Below, piece after piece: positions 1-9,373 of a DNA stretch of 64,000 bases. The DNA lies in assembly GCA_963820965.1 (NCBI GenBank), contig CAWGCC010000030.1:34077-98076 (forward strand), in the 5' to 3' direction. Source of the DNA: DATEDA01 sp963820965 (GTDB taxonomy: Bacteria > Pseudomonadota > Gammaproteobacteria > Burkholderiales > SG8-39). The notes below the pieces were generated by a model that did no database searches, was not told the DNA's origin, and worked only from the letters and a program-made list of their open reading frames with translations. The first letter of the stretch is position 1. Each line of letters begins with the position of its first letter. The position numbers were made by a program, and so were the translations under genes.

Positions 1-1935
1 TCGGCAGCGCCTTGTCGGCGATCGCCGCGATGGTCGAGCGCACCGGCGGGGTCGCCAGGCTCTCATAGCCGGCGGCTTCGCCATGCGCGGCGCGGCGGTG
101 ATTGCGGATCACGCGCAGCATGCGCGTCGCGGTTCTCGGCGAAGCGCGGGAAGGTGCCGAGCTCGCCCGCCATCTCGGCCGAGGTCGCATAGGAGACGCC
201 GGTCAGGATCGCGGTGATCGCGCCCGCGATCGCGCGGCCCTCGCGCGAATCGTAGGGAATGCCCGCCGCCATCAGGAGGCCGCCGATATTGGCGTAGCCG
301 AGACCCAGCGTGCGGTACTCGTAGGAGAGCGTGCGCGATTTCCTTCGACGGGAACTGCGCCATCAGCACCGAGATTTCGAGCACGATCGTCCACAGCCGC
401 ACGGCGTGCTCGAACGCCGTCGACGTCGAACTGCTTGATGCCGTCCGTCGCCGTCTTTGCGGAACGCCATCAGGTTGAGCGAGGCGAGATTGCACGCCGT
501 GTCGTCCAGGAACATGTATTCCGAGCACGGATTGGAGGCGCGGATCTCGCCGCCCTTCGGGCAGGTGTGCCAGTCGTTGATGGTGGTGTGGAACTGGATG
601 CCGGGATCGGCGCAGGCCCACGCGGCGTAGGAGATCTTCTCCCACAGCTCGCGCGCCTTCATGCGCTTGTGCATCTTGCCGTCCTTGCGGCGCGTCAGCT
701 CCCAGTCGCCGTCGTCGGCGACCGCGTTCAGGAACTCGTCGGTGACGCGCACCGAGTTGTTCGAGTTCTGGCCCGAGACCGACATATAGGCTTCCGAATC
801 CCAATCGGTGTCGTAGGTGCGGAAGTCGATCTGCGTGTAGCCCTGCTTGGCGAAGGAGATCACGCGCTCGATGTAGTTGTCGGGGATCATGCGCCTTGCG
901 CGCGGCCCTGATCTCGCGCTTCAGCGCCGGGTTCTGCGTGCGGATCGAAGCAATCGTCGCCCGAGCCCTCGCAGTTCACGCAGGCCTTGATGATCGCGTT
1001 CAGGTGCTTCTCGGCGAGCTTCGAGCCGGCGACCAGGGCGGCGACCTTCTGCTCTTCGATCACCTTCCAGTCGATGAAGTCCTCGATGTCGGGATGATCG
1101 ACATCGACGATCACCATCTTGGCCGCGCGCCGCGTGGTGCCGCCCGATTTGATCGCGCCGGCCGCGCGGTCGCCGATCTTCAGGAAGCTCATCAGGCCGG
1201 ACGATTTGCCGCCGCCCGACAGCGGCTCGTTCTCGCCGCGCAGGCTCGAGAAGTTCGTGCCGGTGCCCGAGCCGTATTTGAACAGGCGCGCTTCGCGCGT
1301 CCACAGATCCATGATGCCGCCTTCGTTGACGAGATCGTCGGAGACGCTCTGGATGAAGCAGGCATGCGGCTGCGGATGCTCATAGGCCGACGCCGACTTC
1401 GTCAGCTCGCCCGATTTGAAATCGACGTAGTAGTGGCCCTGGCTCGGGCCATCGATGCCGTAGGCCCAGTGCAGGCCGGTGTTGAACCATTGCGGGGAAT
1501 TGGGCGCCGCCTTCTGCGTCGCCAGCATGTGGCACATCTCGTCGTAGAAGGCGCGCGCGTCGTCCTCGGCGTCGAAATAGCCGCCCTTCCAGCCCCAATA
1601 GGTCCAGGTGCCGGCGAGGCGATGGAACACCTGCTTGGCGCTGCCGTCTTCGCTCGCCGTCGGTCGTCTCGCCCGTCGGGCACCTGCCGCCACAGGAACG
1701 ACGGGACGTCGCCTTCCTTCACCGGCTTCAGCCGCGCCGCGACGCCGGCCCGGCGGAAATATTTCTGCGCCATCACGTCGCAGGCGACCTGGCTCCAGCT
1801 CTCGGGGATCTCGATGCCCTCGTGGCGGAAGACGACCGACCCGTCCGGATTGCGGATCTCGCTGGTCGCCGTGTGGAAGGCGATGCCCTCATAAGGCGAC
1901 TTGCCTTCAACGGTGAAAAGACGCCGGATACGCAT
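1..1935 (-). CDS. nrdJ: Vitamin B12-dependent (class II) ribonucleotide reductase, 3' end off the window, frameshifted
   Basis: Reduces ribonucleotides to deoxyribonucleotides using adenosylcobalamin to make the thiyl radical. The N-terminus (MRIRRLFT...) and long stretches such as WTYWGWKGGYFDAEDDARAF, SGTGTNFSSLRGENEPLSGG and the radical-site motif NPCSEYMFLDDTACNLASLN (around base 525) identify the NrdJ family, which is about 1,200 residues long in Alphaproteobacteria. About 640 codons are present and the C-terminus lies beyond base 1. The frame changes near 1660, 905, 470, 340 and 110, so the gene is spread over several reading frames. Because the gene is essential and every fragment is well conserved, I take these as sequencing indels. 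The start at 1935 is the only ATG before the conserved N-terminus. Confidence 0.93.
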
Positions 1936-2548
1936 GACGATTCCCCCTAGTGCTGCCGTTTGGCCCCCTCGACAGGCAAAGCGATGCCCTCTCGGAAACG
2001 GCGCTTTGCGCGCGCTTCCGTCGAATTGCTTCGACGTTGCCTTGATGCCTTCGCCGCGAAACGCCGGCGAAGGAACGCGAGGCTATGACCCGAGCGGACC
2101 GTATTGCAAGAGATATTGTGTCTAGACGCTGTAGCCGAGCCAAACATTTGGGGGAAAACCGCGGCGCTCAAATCGTCATTCTGATTCAGCGCCTTATCGC
2201 GTCAGGCCTCAAGTGCTGTGGAGACTTTGTGGAGAACAGAGCGACTGTCCTCGGCCGTCGGCACTCCATTCCCGGGACTCCACGCGTGGCGATCAGATTC
2301 GGAGCCGAATTGCCACGCGCTGCGACTCGTCCATGACAATGACATGTGATCGCGTGGAATACGAATCAGGTTTTGATCGGCTTTCCGGCATACGCCTTCG
2401 CGGAAAAATCCCAAGAATTCAACGGATTTGCTGATGAGGCCGTCAAAGATTCGCCAAGAAGCGCGTGCAAGTCTCGCGGTCGGTTGGCGTTGCTGTGGCC
2501 CGCGCCTATAGTCCGCGCCGCGTTCTGCATGAGGAGTTTGAAGTCTTG
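1936..2548. other. Intergenic region, divergent promoters of nrdJ and the NDUFA12 gene
   Basis: No coding sequence with recognisable homology or codon pattern is visible on either strand. Open frames here are short or shadow frames. It must hold the promoters of nrdJ (leftward) and the NDUFA12-like gene (rightward). I looked for a cobalamin riboswitch box ahead of nrdJ and did not find one. A weak NrdR-box-like sequence is listed separately. Confidence 0.6.
2106..2121 (-). promoter_or_regulatory. Possible NrdR box upstream of nrdJ
   Basis: Read on the minus strand this is ACACAATATCTCTTGC. Its left half matches the NrdR operator consensus (ACACAATATATTGTGT type) and its right half is degenerate. 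It sits about 170 bases upstream of the nrdJ start. NrdR operators normally come as two boxes about three helical turns apart and I see no second box, so this is weak. Confidence 0.25.
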
Positions 2549-2558
2549 ATGTCGTTGG

Positions 2559-2931
2559 TTGGGTCAGCTCTTCGTCTGGTGGCGCGATGCGACGCCGGGC
2601 ACGTTGGTCACCACCTGGTTTTCCGGCCAGAAGGTCGGCAAGGACACTTTCGGCAATCGCTATTACCAGACCAAGGACGGCAAGCGCCGCTGGGTGATCT
2701 ATGCCGGCACGGTCGAGGCCTCGCGCGTGCCGCCCGACTGGCATGGCTGGCTGCATCACACCTTCGACAAGCCGCCGACCGATCGAGCCGTTGAAGGCGC
2801 AGCCGTGGGAAGCGCCGCACGAGCCGAATCTGACCGGCACGAACGAGGCCTATCATCCGGAAGGAAGCCTGTGGGCGGACGGCAAGCGTCCGCCGGCGAC
2901 CGGCGATTACGAAGCCTGGCGGCCCGGCTGA
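2559..2931 (+). CDS. NDUFA12-family NADH:ubiquinone oxidoreductase accessory subunit
   Basis: Small alphaproteobacterial and mitochondrial complex I accessory protein (B17.2/NDUFA12 family). The signature runs are FGNRYYQTKDGKRRWVIYAG, EASRVPPDWHGWLHHTFDKPP, PHEPNLTGTNEAYHPEGS and the C-terminal PATGDYEAWRPG. The frame changes near 2785 between the DKPPTD and EPLKAQPWE segments. In the conserved frame the first possible start is TTG at 2559. An ATG at 2549 is one base out of frame and could be the true start if an indel lies in the GTTGGTTGGG run. mlaD follows after 17 bases on the same strand, an arrangement I recall as common in this class. Confidence 0.88.
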
Positions 2932-2948
2932 GGCGAGCGAAGCAGTCA

Positions 2949-3405
2949 TGCAGAATCAATGCGTCGAGACGTTGATTGGCGCGGTCGTGATCGCGATCGC
3001 GGTGGCGTTCCTCGTGCTTCGCCTATTCCAGCACGGGCGCCGGTCCGATCTCGGGCTATGACGTGATCGCGAAGTTCAATCGCGCCGACGGCGTCAATAT
3101 CGGCACCGATGTCCGGCTTTCCGGCATCAAGGTCGGCACGGTGTCGCGCATGGCGCTCGATCCGATGACCTACAACGCCGTGCTCACGCTCGCGCTCGAG
3201 AGCAGCGTGAAGCTGCCCGACAATTCGTCGGTGCGCATCACGTCGGACGGCCTGCTCGGCAACCAGTATCTCTCGATCGAGCCGGGCGGATCGCAGATGC
3301 CGATCGCAGCCGGGCGGCGAGATCGAGAACACGCAAGGCTCGATCGATCTGATTGGGCCTTGCTCGGCAAGGCCGATGTTCGGAGCAGCGGGTGAAGCGA
3401 AGTGA
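2949..3405 (+). CDS. mlaD: MlaD-family phospholipid-transport substrate-binding protein
   Basis: Periplasmic MCE-domain subunit of the Mla system that moves phospholipids between inner and outer membrane. An N-terminal membrane anchor (ETLIGAVVIAIAVAFLV) is followed by one MCE domain: FNRADGVNIGTDVRLSGIKV, then ITSDGLLGNQYLSIEPGGS. Length, about 150 residues, fits MlaD rather than the longer multi-MCE proteins. Frame changes lie near 3035, 3310 and 3375. The last one hides the natural ending (GAAGEAK, stop at 3403-3405). The other mla genes are not nearby. The stop overlaps the start of the DUF2155 gene. Confidence 0.9.
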
Positions 3406-3986
3406 AGCGCGTTGCGTTCGGTGTTCCGCGTGTTGCCGCCGCACTGTGCGCGGCGGCGCCTGCGTTGGCTGCGCCGCAGCCGCAAGCCGCAGCAGCGCCG
3501 GCGCCGCGCGCGCGCGCCCGACGTCGCGGACGCGGTCCCCGACGCGCAGCGGCGTCAAGCGCATGGTGATCCTGCGCGGGCTCGACAAGATCACGGGCCG
3601 CGCGATCGATGTCGCCGCGCCCGCCGGCGTGCCGGTGCGCTTCGGCACGCTCACGATCACCGCGCGCTATTGCTACACGGTGCCGCCCGAAGAGCCGCCG
3701 GAGACCAACGCGTTTCTCCAGATCGATGACGGCAGGCCCGGCGAACAGCCGAAGCGCGCTCTTCTCGGGCTGGATGTTCGCCTCCACGCCCGCGCTGAGC
3801 GCGCTCGAACATCCGGTCTACGACGTCTGGGTGATCACCTGCAGGACCGACCAGCCCGGGCCCGCGGACGAAAGCGGCGTCGCCGGCGGATTTGCCGCCG
3901 CCGCCCGCCAATCCGCCGGTCGAACGGCCGCCGCCGCCGCCGCGCCGCCGGCGCGCGCCGCCCGCCGGCGCGCCGCTCCGCCGTAG
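3402..3986 (+). CDS. DUF2155 domain protein, exported
   Basis: Alphaproteobacterial protein of unknown function. GTG at 3402 overlaps the mlaD stop and begins a signal-peptide-like segment (VKRVAFGVPRVAAALCAAAPALAA). The DUF2155 core follows: VILRGLDKITGRAIDVAAPA, FGTLTITARYCYTVPPEEPP, TNAFLQIDD, FSGWMFASTPALSALEHPVY and DVWVITC. The frame changes near 3560 and 3765. The tail is low-complexity; in another frame it would read as a proline-rich PPPPPANPPVERPPPPPP tail, so the last 40 codons are uncertain. The tail overlaps the 3' end of the convergent aat gene. Confidence 0.82.
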
Positions 3987-4574
3987 AAATTCGCCTCGCG
4001 CGAGAGCGCCTGCGCCAGCAGGCCCTGGAAGCGTTCCTCGGTGACGGTCACCGCGCCGAACTGCTCCAGATGCGGATTGGGGAATTGCGCATCCAGCAGC
4101 GTATAGCCGCCGGCCTTCAGCCGCGCCGCGAGATGCACGAGCGCAACCTTGCTCGCATCGCGCATGCGGGAGAATTTGCTTTCGGCGAAGAACGCCGATG
4201 CGAGACTGAGGCCGTAAAGCCCGCCGACGAGCTTGTCCTCGAACCAGACCTCGACGCTGTGCGCGAGCCCGCGCGCGTGCAGCGTCGTGAACACATCGAC
4301 GATGGGCGCGTTGATCCAGGTGTCGCGGCGATCGGGTCGCGCTTCCGCGCAGCCGCGGATGACCTCGCCGAAGGCGGTATCGACCGTGACGCGTATAGCG
4401 GTCGGATTTGACGGTCGCGGCGAGCCGGCGCGGCACGTGGAACTTGTCGAGCGGCAGGATGCAGCGCTCGTGCGGCCGGACCCAGAGGACGTCCTTGGCG
4501 TTGCGGCTCTCGGCCATGGGGAAGATGCCCAGGCGATAGGCCAGCAGCAGCTCTTCGGGATTGATCGCGGTCAC
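3818..4574 (-). CDS. aat: Leucyl/phenylalanyl-tRNA--protein transferase, frameshifted
   Basis: Adds Leu or Phe from tRNA to N-terminal Arg/Lys of proteins, marking them for ClpAP (N-end rule). Recognised from LLLAYRLGIFPMAESRN, VLWVRPHERCILPLDKFHVP, SVEVWFEDKLVGGLYGLSLA, FFAESKFSRMRDASKVAL and LLDAQFPNPHLEQFGAV. The frame changes near 4395 and 4300. The likely start is GTG at 4574 (VTAINPEELLLAY). Conserved sequence ends near 4000 (EANFYGG); the remaining codons to 3818 are Ala/Arg-rich and may be out of frame, so the true stop is uncertain. The doxX gene lies 11 bases upstream on the same strand. Confidence 0.88.
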
Positions 4575-4585
4575 GAAGCCCGATC

Positions 4586-4975
4586 TTACGCCTGCTTCAG
4601 TTTGGCATCCAAGCTCCACGGCCCGGGCCCGCGGCCGCGAAATAGAGGAACACGAAGGAATAGAGCACCATGATCTCGCCGCCATTCATGATCGGATAGA
4701 TGCTCTGCGGCACATGCAGCCACCAATAGCCGATCGCCATCTCGCCCGAGAGCAGAAACGCGGCAATCCGGGTGAAGAGGCCAAGCGTCACCAGCGCGCC
4801 GCCGATCGTTTCCAGAAGCCCGACGAACAGCAGCATGCCCGGGACCCAGGCCGCCGACCGGTTCCAGCGGAAACGAGAACAGCTTCTGCGTGCCGTGCTC
4901 GACGAAGGTGACGCCGAACGCGATGCGCATCAAGACTCAGAAGCTGCGGCGACCATGTTCGAGTGTCGTGAACAT
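4586..4975 (-). CDS. DoxX-family membrane protein, frameshifted
   Basis: Small four-helix inner-membrane protein of the DoxX family (role unclear; some members are tied to redox or thiosulfate metabolism). Visible segments are RIAFGVTFVEHGTQKLFSF, GMLLFVGLLETIGGALVTLG, IAAFLLSGEMAIGYWWLHVP and GGEIMVLYSFVFLYFAAAG, typical of DoxX. The ATG at 4975 (MFTTLEHG) leads into the conserved part only if an indel near 4935 is corrected. Further frame changes lie near 4850 and 4630. The corrected C-terminus is GPWSLDAKLKQA with the stop at 4586. It sits between accC and aat on the same strand. Confidence 0.82.
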
Positions 4976-5025
4976 GACCTTTCCCCGAGTCGCCTTTCAA
5001 AAGATACAGGACCCGTGGCGCTCGA

Positions 5026-6387
5026 CTAGCCGCTGGCGCGTCCCGCCGCGCGGTGCGCGAGATGGTGCTCCAGCCAGTGGATGTTGTAGTCGCCGTCGAG
5101 GATGTCGGGCTGCTTGATCAGCTCCTGGAACAGCGGGATCGTCGTCTCGATGCCGCCGATCACCAGCTCGTCGAGCGCGCGCCGCAGGCGCATCAGGCAC
5201 TCGTTGCGGCTCTTGCCGTGCACGATCAGCTTGCCGACCAGGCTGTCGTAGTAGGGCGGGATCGGTAGCCGGAATAGGCCGCCGAATCGATGCGCACGCC
5301 CAGGCCGCCCGGCGCGTGGAAGTCGGTGATCAGGCCCGGCGAGGGCCGGAAGGTGAACGGGTTCTCGGCGTTGATGCGGCATTCGATGGCATGGCCGGCG
5401 AACGTGACGTCGCTCTGCTCGAGCTCGAGACGGCCGCCGTCGGCGATGCGGATCTGCTCGCGCACGAGATCGATGCCGGTGATCATCTCGGTCACCGGAT
5501 GCTCGACCTGCAGCCGCGTGTTCATCTCGATGAAATAGAACTCGCCGTTCTCGTACAGGAATTCGACCGTGCCGACGCCGAGATAGCCGAGCTTGGTCAG
5601 CGCGCGCGTGACCACCGCGCCGATCTCGCGCGCGCGCCTCGGCGTTGAGCGCCGGCGAGGGCGCTTCCTCCCACACCTTCTGATGGCGGCGCTGCAGCGA
5701 GCAGTCGCGCTCGCCCAGATGCATCACGTTGCCGTGCGTCGGCGATCACCTGGATTTCGATGTGGCGCGGCTTCTCGAGATATTTCTCCATATAGACGGC
5801 GTCGTCGCCGAACGCGGCCTTGGCTTCGGTGCGCGCGGTCGAGAGCGCCTCGCGACAGCTCCGCCGGCCGAGCGCGCGACCTTCATGCCGCGTCCGCCGC
5901 CGCCGGCCGCGGCCTTGATCAGCACCGGATAGCCGATCTTCTCGGCGAGCTGCTGCGGCGTCCTCGTCGGAGTCGACGCGCCGTCCGAGCCCGGCACGAT
6001 CGGAATGCCGAGCGCCTTCACCGCCTGCTTCGCGGCGATCTTGTCGCCCATCAGCCGGATGTGCTCGGGCTTCGGGCCGATGAAGGTGATGTTGTGCTCC
6101 TCCACGATCTCGGCGAAGTGCGCGTTCTCCGACAGGAAGCCGTAGCCGGGATGGATCGCCTCCGCGCCGGTGATCTCGCAGGCCGAGATGATCGCGGGGA
6201 TGTTCAGATAGGACTGGCTCGCCGGCGGCGGGCCGATGCAGACCGCTTCGTCGGCCAGCCGCACATGCATGGCGTCGGCGTCGGCGGTCGAATGGATCGC
6301 CACCGTCGCGATGCCCATCTCCTTGCAGGCGCGATTGATGCGCAGCGCGATCTCGCCGCGATTGGCAATGAGGATCTTCTCGAACAT
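5026..6387 (-). CDS. accC: Acetyl-CoA carboxylase biotin carboxylase subunit, frameshifted
   Basis: Carboxylates biotin on AccB with ATP and bicarbonate, the first step of fatty-acid synthesis. The N-terminus MFEKILIANRGEIALRI, the ATP-grasp glycine loop AAAGGGGRGMKVARS and the catalytic region FIEMNTRLQVEHPVTE are all present, ending with YNIHWLEHHLA. Total length, about 450 codons, is normal. Frame changes lie near 5865, 5740, 5635 and 5275. A short odd stretch near 5960 (STPTRTPQQ where acidic residues are expected) suggests two compensating indels. The gene starts 4 bases after the accB stop, so accB and accC are co-transcribed downstream of aroQ. Confidence 0.95.
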
Positions 6388-6391
6388 CGCG

Positions 6392-6904
6392 CTATTCGAT
6401 CCGCATCAGCGGCTCGCCGAATTCGACCGGCTGGCCGTCGCGGACGAGGATCTCCGCGATCCGTGCCGGCGCGCGGCGCCGCGACCGGGTTCATCGTCTT
6501 CATCGCTTCGATGATGCAGACGGTGCCGTCGGTCACTTGTCGCCGACCTTGACGAACGGCGGCGCGCCGGGCTGCGGCGCGAGATAGACCGTGCCGACCA
6601 TCGGCGAGGTCACCAGCGTGCCGCGCTTGCGGCGCCGGCTCGGCGCCGCCGTTGCGGATTCGCGGCGCGGCGACGGTGCGCCGCGCGGTGCGCGGCGGGC
6701 GCCGCGGCCGCCTGCAGCGCCAGGACGCTCGCGCGCGACGCGCACGCGCACGCCGCCGCGCTCGACCTCGATCTCGCTCAGGCCCGTCTCTTCGAGGAGC
6801 TCCGCCAGTTCGCGCACGACGTCGGGATCGACGCCCGGCGTGGTCTCGCCCTTGAGGTATTGCGTCAGCCGCGTGCGGAGCGACTTGCGCTTGTTCTCGC
6901 TCAT
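6392..6904 (-). CDS. accB: Acetyl-CoA carboxylase biotin carboxyl carrier protein, frameshifted
   Basis: Carries biotin between the carboxylase and transferase parts of acetyl-CoA carboxylase. The N-terminal helix region (VRELAELLEETGLSEIEVE, then RVRVARE) is followed by a low-complexity linker and the biotinyl domain (SPMVGTVYLAPQPGAPPFVK, then CIIEAMKTMNPV with the biotin-accepting Lys). The frame changes near 6535 (VGDK to VTDGTV) and near 6475. The corrected C-terminus is EPLMRIE with the stop at 6392. The start overlaps the aroQ stop in an ATGA tetranucleotide (6901-6904), which indicates translational coupling. Confidence 0.92.
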
Positions 6905-7364
6905 TGCAGCGTGGCCTTGCCGGCGCCGACGAGGCCGGCCATCGCGTCGATCGCCACGACATAGCCCATGCCGCCCAAGCCCCAGATCACGCCCTTGGCG
7001 ACCGTGCTGACATAGGAGTGGTGGCGGAAGCGCTCGCGCTGCGTGGGGATTGGAGAGATGCACCTCGATGATCGGCTTGTCGAGCGCCTTGAACGCGTCT
7101 AGCAGCGCGACCGAGGTGTGGGTATAGGCGCCCGGCGTTGATGATGACGCCCGCGCTCTTGGTGCGCGCCTCCTGGATCCAGTCGACCAGCTCGCCCTCG
7201 TGGTTGGACTGGCGGAAGACGACCTCGAGCCCGAGCGCCTTGGCGCGCGGCTGTCGACGGCCTTCTCGATGTCGGCAAGCGTTTGCCGGCCATAGATTTC
7301 CGGCTCGCGGCTGCCCAAGCAGATTGAGATTCGGCCCGTTCAGGACATATATCGGTAGGGTCAT
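6901..7364 (-). CDS. aroQ: Type II 3-dehydroquinate dehydratase, frameshifted
   Basis: Converts 3-dehydroquinate to 3-dehydroshikimate in aromatic amino-acid synthesis. The N-terminal PIYVLNGPNLNLLG, GSREPEIYGRQTLADIE, VFRQSNHEGELVDWIQEA and GVIINAGAYTHTSVALLDAF are diagnostic and carry the catalytic Tyr and His. HLSNP follows. Frame changes lie near 7315, 7245, 7130 and 7045, and again toward the C-terminus. The corrected end overlaps accB at ATGA. This is the first gene of a leftward aroQ-accB-accC unit, whose promoter must lie in the 115-base gap to thiSG. Confidence 0.92.
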
Positions 7365-7479
7365 GGCCTGAAATGCCCCCGAAAATGCGCTAAACGATGG
7401 TGAAATGGCGGGCGGAGCCGAAGTGGAAGCGGCGTTATACTGGCCTGCCGGGGAAACGGAAACAGGAGAGCCTCTCTCG

Positions 7480-8486
7480 ATGGCGTTGCGTCTATGTCTT
7501 AACGGCGAACACCGCGATTTTCCTAGCCCGATGACGGTCGCCGCGCTGCTCCGGCACCTGGCGCTCGACCCGGCCAAGGTCGCGGTCGAGCGCAATCTCG
7601 AGATCGTGCCGCGCTCGACCTACCGGGCGGTCGGGCTGACCGAGGGCGACCGGCTCGAGATCGTGCAGTTCATCGGCGGCGGCAACGACATGAGCGGCGC
7701 CGCGCCCGTCGCCGACAAGCCGTTCGTCGTCGCCGGCCGCGACGCTCAACTCGCGCCTGATCATCGGCACCGGCAAGTACAAGACCTACGCCGAGAACGC
7801 CGCCGCGCTCGAGGCCTCGGGCGCCGAGATCGTCACGGTGGCGCTGCGGCGCGTGAACGTCACGGATCCCGGCGCGCCCAGGCTGGTCGATTTCATCGAT
7901 CCGAAGAAATTCACCTACCTGCCCAACACGGCCGGCTGCTTACACCGCCGAGGACGCGGTGCGCACGCTGCGCCTGGCGCGCGAGGCCGGCGGCTGGACC
8001 CTCGTCAAGCTCGAAGTGCTGGGCGACAAGAAGACGCTCTATCCCGACATGATCGAGACGCTGCGCGCGACCGAAGTGCTGGTGCACGACGGCTTCCAGG
8101 TGATGGTCTATTGCACCGACGATCCGCTGCTGGCCAAGAGGCTGGAGGAGATGGGCGCGCCGCGATCATGCCGCTCGGCCGCGCCGATCGGCTCGGGCCT
8201 CGGCATCCAGAACCGCATCAACATCCGCCTGATCGTCGAGCAGGCGCAGCGTGCCGGTGATCGTCGATGCCGGCGTCGGCACGGCGTCGGACGCGGCGAT
8301 CGCGATGGAGCTCGGCTGCGACGGCGTGATCATCAACACCGCGATCGCCGAAGCGAAGAACCCGGTGCTGATGGCGCGCGCGATGAAGCACGCGGTCGAA
8401 GCGGGCAGGGCTCGCCTATCTCGCCGGGCCGCATGGCGAAGAAGCAATACGCCGATCCGTCCTCGCCGCTCGCGGGGCTGATCTAG
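7480..8486 (+). CDS. thiSG: ThiS-ThiG fusion: sulfur carrier protein plus thiazole synthase, frameshifted
   Basis: Supplies the sulfur carrier and forms the thiazole ring of thiamine. Residues 1-70 are ThiS-like (MALRLCLNGEHRDF ... DRLEIVQFIGGG). The reading frame then runs without a stop through NDMSGAAPVADKPFVVAGR into ThiG (LIIGTGKYKTYAENAAALEA, then VKLEVLGD with the Schiff-base Lys, VIVDAGVGTASDAAIAMELG and VIINTAIAEA). An internal ATG at 7690 could allow a separate ThiG. Frame changes lie near 7745, 7940, 8160, 8180, 8248 and 8408, each fixed by one base. A Shine-Dalgarno-like AGGAGAG precedes 7480. I see no TPP riboswitch. Confidence 0.88.
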
Positions 8487-8859
8487 GGTTCATGCGCCCC
8501 AACGATGGCGGGGTGTCAGGTCCGAGATAGTGAATTGAATCGGTCTTCGAAGCCGACATCCAAAGGCGGGCAGATTCTGACCAATGCGGGCACTTACTGC
8601 AGCGGCTTATACGTAGCCGGGGTCGAACATTCTACGATTGGAATTGAGTTGAAAAACTGCGGCCGCTTCCCGGTGTAAACCAGCCATCGAATTTCACGGA
8701 ACGCAAAGCACGGTGCAGGGGCCGCTGGCTTGCTGCTGCCCATTAGAGGCGCTCCGCCAGCGCGGACCGCGCGGCTATGACTGCTGCTCGCTGGAGCAGG
8801 CGCCTCTGCTCGGGACACCAAGTGTACTAGGGTCAACTCATGGGCAAAGGTGACCTGCA
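8487..8859. other. Gap of about 370 bases without a recognisable gene
   Basis: Nothing with homology or convincing coding pattern on either strand. The open minus-strand frame that covers part of it continues antisense into the DUF456 gene and looks like a shadow frame. The promoter of the DUF456 gene presumably lies in the right part. Confidence 0.5.
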
Positions 8860-9345
8860 GTGACCGTCGAAATCTTGATGTGGGTGTTGGCTGGCGCAAT
8901 CGTGCTTGCGGGGTTGGCGGGAACGATCCTTCCGGTCCTGCCGGGCGTGCCGCTGATTTTCTTCGGCCTGCTTCTGGCGGCCTGGATCGACAATTTTCAG
9001 CGGGTGACTTGGGTAACGCTGTTTCTGATCGGACTGCTTGCGGTGGCCTCTCTGGCAGTCGATTTCGTGGCGACTGCGCTCGGTGCGCGACGTGTAGGAG
9101 CATCGCGTCTCGCCATCATAGGCGCTCTCATCGGGACGGTGATCGGCCTGTTCTTCGGCATTCCAGGCATTATCTTCGGTCCCTTTGTAGGGGCTGTGGT
9201 CGGGGAGCTGATCTCGCACCGCCAGATCAATCAGGCATCACGCGTCGGCATGGCCACATGGTTGGGCCTTGTCTTCGGAACCATCGCCAAACTCGTTTTC
9301 GCACTGACGATGATCGGAATTTTCGCGGCGGCATACATCTACTGA
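8860..9345 (+). CDS. DUF456-family membrane protein
   Basis: Intact 161-residue protein starting with GTG (MTVEILMWVLAG). Nearly all of it is hydrophobic, with about five membrane segments and the Gly/Pro-rich turns typical of DUF456 (GTILPVLPGVPLIFFGLL, FFGIPGIIFGPFVGAVVGEL). Its function is not known. The convergent acyltransferase gene ends 28 bases downstream. There is no obvious partner. Unlike the genes before it, it carries no frameshift. Confidence 0.8.
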   Translation: MTVEILMWVLAGAIVLAGLAGTILPVLPGVPLIFFGLLLAAWIDNFQRVTWVTLFLIGLLAVASLAVDFVATALGARRVGASRLAIIGALIGTVIGLFFGIPGIIFGPFVGAVVGELISHRQINQASRVGMATWLGLVFGTIAKLVFALTMIGIFAAAYIY

Positions 9346-9373
9346 GAGCTTGCCCGTATGCGGTGCGCGAACG

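Noticed and set aside
102..911. Long plus-strand open frame opposite nrdJ
   Set aside because: It is a GC-rich shadow frame full of Arg and Ala with no recognisable domain; the minus strand carries clear NrdJ sequence.
7365..7479. TPP riboswitch before thiSG
   Set aside because: The gap is short and lacks the conserved THI-box elements.
8594..9103. Minus-strand open frame overlapping the DUF456 gene
   Set aside because: It runs antisense to a clear membrane-protein gene and shows no domain.
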